Below are positions 12,101 through 21,100 of a DNA stretch of 64,000 nt, piece after piece (within the stretch, counting starts at the first letter, position 1; every line of letters starts with the position of its first letter). The DNA lies in assembly GCA_022818135.1 (NCBI GenBank), contig JAFMSR010000015.1, positions 1,675,059-1,739,058 of the forward strand, in the 5' to 3' direction. The position numbers and the translations under genes are program-made. This stretch comes from Saxidomus purpurata (lineage: Eukaryota; Mollusca; Bivalvia; Venerida; Veneridae). The notes beneath the pieces are model-generated. The model made no database searches. It saw nothing but the letters and a program-made list of their open reading frames with translations, and had not been told where the DNA came from.

Positions 12101-15100
12101 CGAGATTTCTTTGATATAAATAGGTGCATTGACAAAGGGAGATCGGCGGGCAGCTACAGGCGCTGATCTTACAGAGTTCAACTTTGATACACCATATGGT
12201 CGAAATGCCCTCAGAACCATGTACAATCACATTTGCCATGTAAGTTAATCTTGTACATAAATTTGTATACACTGTTGTCTGTGTGTGAAACCATAAAATG
12301 CATAGATGTGCCCAGACAGAATGCATCCAAGCTTTTCACAGTTTATACAAATAAACATACGGAATGTAAAACTACAAGTAAGCACAACACTTATAATGAG
12401 ACGTATAACAGAACGCCCAGGTTAACATTATATCATTTTTTTCACAGGTCCACAAAACATTATATTGACCAAAACATTAGGTTGAAATTATTATATCCTA
12501 TACCTCATAAAAAGTCGTGAAAATTCTCAAAAATATAACAGAAATGACGTCCTGAAATCTGGGCAGGTCTATACATTTTTTCCAGACGTCACTTATTTTT
12601 ATGGACCCGGCACATGATTGCAGTCGGCCAATCAGGATTAAGTATTTATGATGGGTATACAATATATTAAAATATGTCATTGAATCTCTGAACATGTAAT
12701 TGATAAATTCTTTTAAATGTGTTTCAGAAAACAATGGTACCAGGTCTTTCATTGTCTGTGCTGACACAAGACAAGTATGATTTTGATATGTTCAACAGAC
12801 ATATGCAGGTATTGTGAATACATCAAATAGAATATTCACATGCAGTCTTTCAATACTTTTTATTCTGAAAGCTCTTTGTTGATAATGTTTTAGGCCAACC
12901 TTATCTGTACAGTAAATTGGGTAATTTTTGCTTATCTAAAGAGAGTTTCATGTAAAGTACATGTAGTTTGTTATTACATACAAAGAAAAAAAGATGCTGT
13001 ACTGTTTTGAAGGCCTTGAACATTGTTAGCTTACCTGATGCTATGACAGACTGTTAACATGTTTATATTTGCTATTTGTTTATTTTTGAGATTTTCTAAT
13101 GTTCTTATTATTGAGTTATCGAATTCACGAGCAAGCACTGTTTGATATATAATCATTGCTTGTTTGCAATTAGCGAGTTTGATGAATTCCCAAAGTGCTT
13201 CATTTGAGAAAATTAGCAAAAATAAAAACCTTGGGAGGAAAAAAGACTTTTGCAGTACCTGTATAAATATATTACTTTTACATGGGTGTTGCTTGATATA
13301 AAGCAGGTCACCACAGTTATAAGTTTATGTATATTACAGGTTAGCCTGGTGTTGATGGGGCTGGTAGATGTGGACATGTTGAGGTCGGGTCCTGTACTGA
13401 AGGAAAAAGATACAGGGGATGTCAGTAAATTTCTCAACAGAATTCTCGGATTGAGTGTCGAGAAACAAAACATGGTAAATATTTAAAACTCTACCATGAG
13501 GACATAACTGAATTTTTGTTTGCCATCTCTTGATTATCCGAAATAGAAACAAGAACTTAAAAGTTACTTTATTCATGGGGTGTATTTGTTAATAATACAT
13601 ATTGTTACAGCAGTGTAAATCAGCGGGATCACTTGTTTGCGAATTCATGGTTTCCGGAATTGCCGGGAGATTAAAAAATTTTTTTGTCTCGCCAATATAT
13701 AGTAGTTGTTTTCACATTCTACTTTCAGATCTTCACCTACTTTACTGAATGTATGAAACTTGGTATACAGAATGCAAAGAAGGAAGGAAGGTTTGTGTAT
13801 TTTGTTGTTTCCGTCTAGTATATGACAGTTTCTGGGTCTACAGTGTAACTCCAGATATAACAAACAACTTGTCTTGACCAAGTGTTTTTTTCCTTCTATT
13901 TGATTTGAAAATGTTATATGGATATAACATAGTCCAGATATTTAGAACAAATTTAAAAAGGTCCCAGGGGGTTATTTATATATACAGAGTTTACTGTATA
14001 CAATGCACCCTCCTGTTATTGCTTTGGATTCCCCAAGGATGAGCATATAATTGCCACTTTGTCTGTAAATCAAACTTTTGCTTAGAGTACAAAAGCTCAT
14101 TGAAATTCTTGAATCTTAATTATCCAAAACGTTTGACAAGCTGCTTTAATTTACATAATAAAAAGTCTGAAACCATTGAAATATTCAGTAAGGCATCCGC
14201 TTTTTCAAATTCACTCTTTTCTTTTCTTGTCCGGAAAAAAAAAATAAAAAAAAAAAAAAAAAAAAAAAAACATTGCTGTGCTTCAACAATAAAGTTATTG
14301 CCCTTTTTTTTTTTTCCTTTTCGGGCCCAATAGCTTTTAAATCAACAACTTCAACTGTTAAAAAGGAAGTCAAAACTACTGTAAGAGTTATTGCTTTGTT
14401 CTTATACACGATGAAGCACAATGAGAGGAAGTGCAGTGTACAAAAACCATAACTCTATCTATAGCTTTTTCTTTTTAGGTTTCACTTTTATGGCAGATTT
14501 CCCACTTTCTTGAAAAAAACTGTTGGAAAAGGGGGGGGCTTTGATATTAAAGATCCATTTCACACAGATTAAATATTGTGAGAATTCTCTTACAGATTTT
14601 GCCCTTGCCTGTTCGAAAACCGGTGAGGAGATGCATTTAAAATTTGGGAATAAGTCTGTCTGTTCACAATGAAACGTGAAATTCACGTACCATAACTCTA
14701 TTATGTTTTTTTTTGTTCAGGTTTTACCTCGTTTAAAAACATTACCTAAATTACAGCCTTAATGTTTAATATCTTGCAGGTACAATGAAGGGATGCTGGA
14801 TATCACAGCTTCATCAGTAGAGATGGTTGGCAAACCAAAGGAAATTTCAGTATAAGCTGAAGTCTGAAAAAAAACCCAAATCAACAAAGGCCATCACATC
14901 CACTAGGTTATATAATAAAAAGGAAAAGAAAAAGAAAAAACCCAAAGATTATCCTAATTTACTGTTTAATTTTATAGAAACTTTACCCGTAAAAGTTACC
15001 AAGGATTTTACATTTCAACAAGGCCGCTCTCCCCAGGTTAGTTATCCCTTATTTGCCCTAGTCCTTACATTTCACGCTTTTTAACCATTTACACAATTGC

Positions 15101-18100
15101 TAAGGTCATGTTCTATTAACCCCTGTGCAACCAGGCAGAATAGTATATGTCATTAAAGTGAAATATACGAACCTGTTATCAAAACATGTAATATTTACTA
15201 ATCTGCTAATTCTCGAGGGCTACACAAGTTCTTATAACTTAGATTTATTGCTTTCGAGACTCATTCTACATGAAATCAATCTTGAAGGGGAGAAGTGTGG
15301 AAATATCTGTGTCTTGCCCAAGGACCCATCCCAAATGGCTCTTGTGGGGATCGCACCAGGGACCCTCCAGTCCCAAGGCAAACACGTTACCAATGTGTCA
15401 CCTGCAAAATACATTTACATAGCCATACCATAGTTTTGTATAAAAAACTTCTGGTACAGTTTAATATTTATAAAGAGTAATTAATCTAATTGAAGTCATA
15501 ATTGAAATAGAATACATGATTTGAAACTGGCTGGATTACGGGCAAAATTATTGTGACCAGTTTTTATTAATTCAGATTGGTTGAACTGAACATTGACAGA
15601 GGAATGAGCTGGGAACAAGCTGTTACAAGGGCAGATAATCATTCAGAAAAGCAAGATGGTTTTTATATATCAAAGAGAGACGTATGGGGCAAGAAACTGT
15701 TCATACTGGCAACTCAGAAAGAAAATTCTTCACATCTTTTCCGGGTTGCAAGGTAAATTTTTGCATATGTTATTTAAAGAAGAGTTAAATCATACAGATT
15801 ACCTCTGGATTTTAATTCAATAATACAGGTTACCTCTGGATTTTAATTCAGTAATACAGATTACCTCTGGATTTTATTTCAATAATACAGATTACCTCTG
15901 GATTTTATTTCAATAATACAGATTACCTCTGGATTTTAATTCAGTAAAACTACAGAGGCTTAGGAAAAACTATTGCAAAGTTTTTGTCTTGCAGAAATTA
16001 CCCAATTTGAAGTATTTTTGTTGTGATGAAACTGTTGCCACCTGTAACCTAGCTTCCAGAAGGCTATAGCATGCGCAAAGTTCATTTGCTTTGTGAATAA
16101 ACAAGGTCGCAGATTTAATCCTTTGCCCGACCCCTCTTTGTTTTTTCGAAATGAGCCAGCTAGATGCTGTTCCCAGCCTCTAATTGGAGAGTAACAGGCA
16201 ATATTCTAGACAATATGCTTAGGAGATGTCAAATTTATGAAATGGTTAATTGCATAGACAATAACATAACAGTATAAGCCTCTCAGCCCAGAGGTAATGG
16301 ATTAGAACCGCGTTGGAGCCTTAGTGCGCCAGTTGGGGTCGCAAGGCTTCTCATCTTAAAGAAATGAGTGCTCTGCAGAATCAGACTTAAAAAGGAATTT
16401 AGAGTCTAAATAAAATTCAACTACATTACCATGTAATACACTATAAATTAAGTGTACGAAAATTGTTTAACTTTGCTTGAATGTTTCTGTTTCACGTTGT
16501 CATTCCGCAGCTGTCCTTTTGCAGAAGTATAAATATAGCGGATTCTATTTGAATTTTGGAATGTTATTTACCTCCTACATGTTTCAGACCAAATACAGGA
16601 CTCTCCTACTTTGAAGAAGAAAAAACAGATCTGATGCAGAGATACGCTAAAATAAGCAGAGCAGATGCAGGTAAGGATATTTATTTTGTCCCCACCACAC
16701 AAACAAACACACACTTCATTGATGAAAGAACTTTATAGAAGTCATGCATGTGTATTTGGTGTTATATTTGTCAGAAGATTGTTTTTCCTCACCATACTGT
16801 AAATTGGGTAATACTATTCTCGTGACTTTCCCCTTTCAAAAAACAGGAAATGGTTCCAGTCCATTCGAACAGGAGGGGCCGCTGTTACTAAAAATAGAAA
16901 AAGCTTTAAATGGCTTCTGGATGGATTGTCACCGAACTTGCTGTGTAGCATATTGTCCCCTTTAAAAAGAGAAGAAATGGTTCTGGTCCAGTGCACACAG
17001 GGGCTACTTTTACTAAATCTAGAAACAGTTTTAAACATCTTGTGAGCCAGTGGATGGAATGTTGCCAAACTTGCTCTATATCATCCTTGCATTTTCCCCT
17101 TCCAAAACACAGGAAATGGTTCTTGTCCAGTGCACAAAGAGGGTTGCTAATACTAAGAAAAATCTTTAAATATACATGTACTATCTACTACATTACAATA
17201 TTTTAGGACACTACATAACTACACACTGTTTGAGTACTACAGTAATATAGAGTACTACAGTATTTTACAGTACCATAGAGTACTTTAGTGTCAAAGTGAC
17301 TAGTGCATAAGTGGGGGTATTAATCACTTTCAGTGATATCTCTAGTTTTAATTGTAGAGAAAGGTTGGAAAGAACAGTATGAAACAACAAAGACAAGTTG
17401 TGTACATGGATCCCACTGCAAGAACAAGGACTTCTGTAAAGGTAATGTTTTAAAACATCTTCACTAGTTAACTTATGTGTAAAGGTTAAAGGGGAACGCA
17501 AGTCAGAATATAACTGAGCATTAAATGAAGTGCTTGTTAACACAAACATATCATTGAAAGAGTAACCCAGAGGACCCGGGTTTGATCCCCAGTCAGGCCA
17601 CTTGAGGTGTTCCTGCGGGCATGATGCCTGATACCCCGAGTGTCCCAGTCCACCCAGATTTTAAGGGATGCCAGTAATGAAAATTGCTGGCCCCCTCTAT
17701 GATGAGCAATTAGTTCCATCATGGGAGATGTCTGGAGGGAGATAAGTACAAGTTTAGAGAACTTGTTTTACATTTGAGTTGTTCTTAAAACAAGCTATAG
17801 TTCGAGGGTTGACGGCAAAACAGTTCTAAGTTCTCTTTATTTCATGTAAGTTACTGCAGTTTTGTGGTCAACCCTTGTAATGTAAACTATAAACCTTCTG
17901 AAACAGACATTTTAATTAATGATTTGTACAGTAACAGTAAACTATTCATTAAGTGTGTTCCTCTAATAGTAAAATGACTGATTAGTAACTGATTAGTGAC
18001 TGATAAGCGAGCAGTGCAGATTATGATCAGACTGCACATGTTGCAAAGGCAGTATTACTTGCCGCCGGCAGAGACAAAGCTAGATTACTGGTAGACTTGC

Positions 18101-21100
18101 ATTGCAGAAGTGTGGAAATGTTACAGTCAATGTCAACACTGTGAATGCATTGTAAAGCATAGTTTTTACATCACCTTCATTTTGCCCAACATCATAATTA
18201 TTTAGAGTTATTCAAAAAGTAGGAATTTGTATGTACATGTGGACAAATTGAAAGTTAAGAGTGTATTATTTATTAAGGGCAGGGTCGCCCCTAATTAAAG
18301 GGTCAACCATTTCTGACTTAATGCAGGTCATTTTTGGCTGTTTGAGCATTTGAGTACCTCCCGAATACTACCCTTTAATATTGACCATTTTGGTACCAGA
18401 AGAAGGTAGCCTTTATATAATAAAACCATTCTTTAAATGTGCTAGGATGCTTCACCAACCGGCATTTCAAATGTTTTATGTATCTTCGAACATGTTGACC
18501 TCGCTCCAAAAGGGTATAAGGGGGAGACAAAGTGAAAGTTCAATAACCTGCTAAACGGCTCTAGCAAAAGGGCAGGGTGCCCTAAAGAGAAGAATGGGAT
18601 GCTCTTAGTTTGTCGAAGGTAATAATTATTTTCAGAATCTTGGAAATTACCTCTGTAAAAAATTGTGAACATTTTGTATTCTAGAAGAATGTAACGACAC
18701 TTTTACCCGTTTTAATTAAAGTGTTCTTTAAATATGTTAAGTGATCTACTAAATGGATTTTACAACCTTTTCATGTATCTTGGCAATATGTTGGCTACAG
18801 TCACCATGGTATAGGGGAAGTAAAAAGGTCAGGTCAACTTCCTGAAACTGCTCTAAAATAATAGTATTGAACAGAAGAATGAATAGTCTTGATTATGTCT
18901 AATTGGTAATTAATATTCAAATGCTTGGAAATTAGTCTAGTTATGATGCCGACAATTGTTAATTTTTGTAATCTACTATAATTAGGAATTTTAGCTTGAA
19001 TTAATTGTGAGCTAAATGAATATTTTGTAATCTATCATATAAACTGGAAATGCTCTTCAAACTTCTTCCCAGTCTTGGCAGCAGATTCAACTGTTTCTTT
19101 TTTTGTGTAACAACTCTTTAATTAACACTTTTATGAACACTGTCTTTCGAAACTTGTCTGAACTTTTAGAAATGCTACAATGTTAACCATCTTCAGGTAA
19201 GCTTAAATGAGACGTTATGAAAGAAGTGCCCATAGTTTATGGATAGCCTACGATTGCCTTTTTTTGTTATCTAAATAGCTGTATTCTGTAGAAATTTTGA
19301 GAAGGGCAGTATTCTAAATTTAATTTTGTAATGTATCAAGCATTAACTGAATACTTATGCTCTTCCCTGAGGAATGCTTTAAGGGCTTTTAGTATAAAAT
19401 TCAGTTTACTCTCTGTTGCCAGTTTACGCCAAATTTTGTTAATCAGTATAATTAAGTCAATAGATTTGATAAAAACAAAGTATCTGTGTTGTTTTTGCCA
19501 AAGTGTAAGTAAAAATTTTAAAGTAAAATGAGGTCTATATAATAGGTAAAGTGTACAGGTGGTGTGGCGGTGAGGGTCCATGCAAGCCCTTTCTTTGTGA
19601 TGAGTTTATGTCTGGAAATTTATTGTGACAGTTCTATGTCTGCAATCAGTGATTCAAATGAATTGTATCTGCTCGAAGAATGTTATTAGTGCATTTAGCT
19701 ATATGTAATATTGCACTTATTATATCACAGTACGTTTGTATTTAGAATTTGTAATATTCACTTTAAACTGTTTAAACACAACTCTCATGTAGACGAATTG
19801 TATTTGAAAGTGTAGATTGATTCGATTTTTTAAAAACATATTTTAGTACAGTACACAGTTAAGTGTGTTTACAGTGATGATATTTGGGACTATATGTCAG
19901 ACGGGGTTCATCATGGTCACAATTTTTTTGAAATGGTGACAGGATTAACATGTGCTGTTAAAAACTGTTTAAACTGTCCCAAATATCAAAATCACCAAAT
20001 GGTTAACCCTGTCCATAAGTTCATTGTCACAAATGTAAGTTATGGAAAGGGTACAGTTTGTGAGAACAATTACATTATTTCAAGGAGGCGTACCCTCCGA
20101 GAAAATGACGTTATTATTTGAGTCAACAGAACTCTATTTTGTATTATGGCACATTAGCTTGGTTGTGCTATTGTAACTGTTTTCTATTTTAGCTAGATTA
20201 TGTTCTATATTGTAGATAGATCACAGTTTTAAGCTCCGCCTCATACACAGTACAAATTATCAGAAATACAGTACATTGTTTTCCTATTGATATACGCAGT
20301 AGCCATGATACAAATTGAAGTAACCAATCAGAATAGATGTTACAACAGAAGTGCATTAGATAGAGGAATTCACTTGACTTGTGTGTTAAATGATAAATAC
20401 AACCTAAGTTTCATGATAATGCACAAGTTAGTAAACTTAGATTATTAAACGTTTGCTTTCCTGATATTTTAGCAAATCAGAGTCTTCAATACGTGTTGTT
20501 CGTGTTAAGTTGAACGATGGTGAACGTGTTGTAGGAATACGATACCCAAAGCTTCTCATTCCAGAGGTGGAGACAACATTAAAGGAGCAAAGATTTATGG
20601 AGAAAGTACAGCAATCTGTATGTTATTTGTTATGTTTCTCTTTTTCATTTTGATCAGTGAAATTGTGTTATGTTTATTGCTTCATGTAAAGTTGTAATTA
20701 TGTAATAATTCAGATTTCTTCGTCTGGGAAATTGTTTGGTAATGTTTGGAAGTTTTAGGGCTCCCACTTGCACAAAAAACTGAAACAGTCGATAACAGCA
20801 GAAAAGGGGGAATGTTTTGGACTTCTTGATGTTTTGACAGACTGAATACTTTAGTTGTACATAAAATAGAAATATGGGTATTTTGAATGTATTAATGTAT
20901 ACACTGTTCACACACATTAGTGACCTGGAAAGTCAGGGCAAACAATCTTTTTCTGGAAAACTCCAAGAAAATGAAAATTACTAATTTTGTCATCGAACAG
21001 TCATGGAATTTCTAAAAATACCCTGGATTTTTTTATAAACTCCTGGAAAATTGCACTAGATGGTTATAGAAAGGCATAATTTCCTGTTTAAATGCCAAAT

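Noticed and set aside
12498..12767. Minus-strand ORF of 89 codons
   Set aside because: Overlaps a well-supported strawberry-notch exon on the other strand and has no family features.
14827..15084. Single 85-codon Lys-rich ORF as a gene
   Set aside because: Better explained as the intron plus the exon at 14978-15036 of the strawberry-notch gene.
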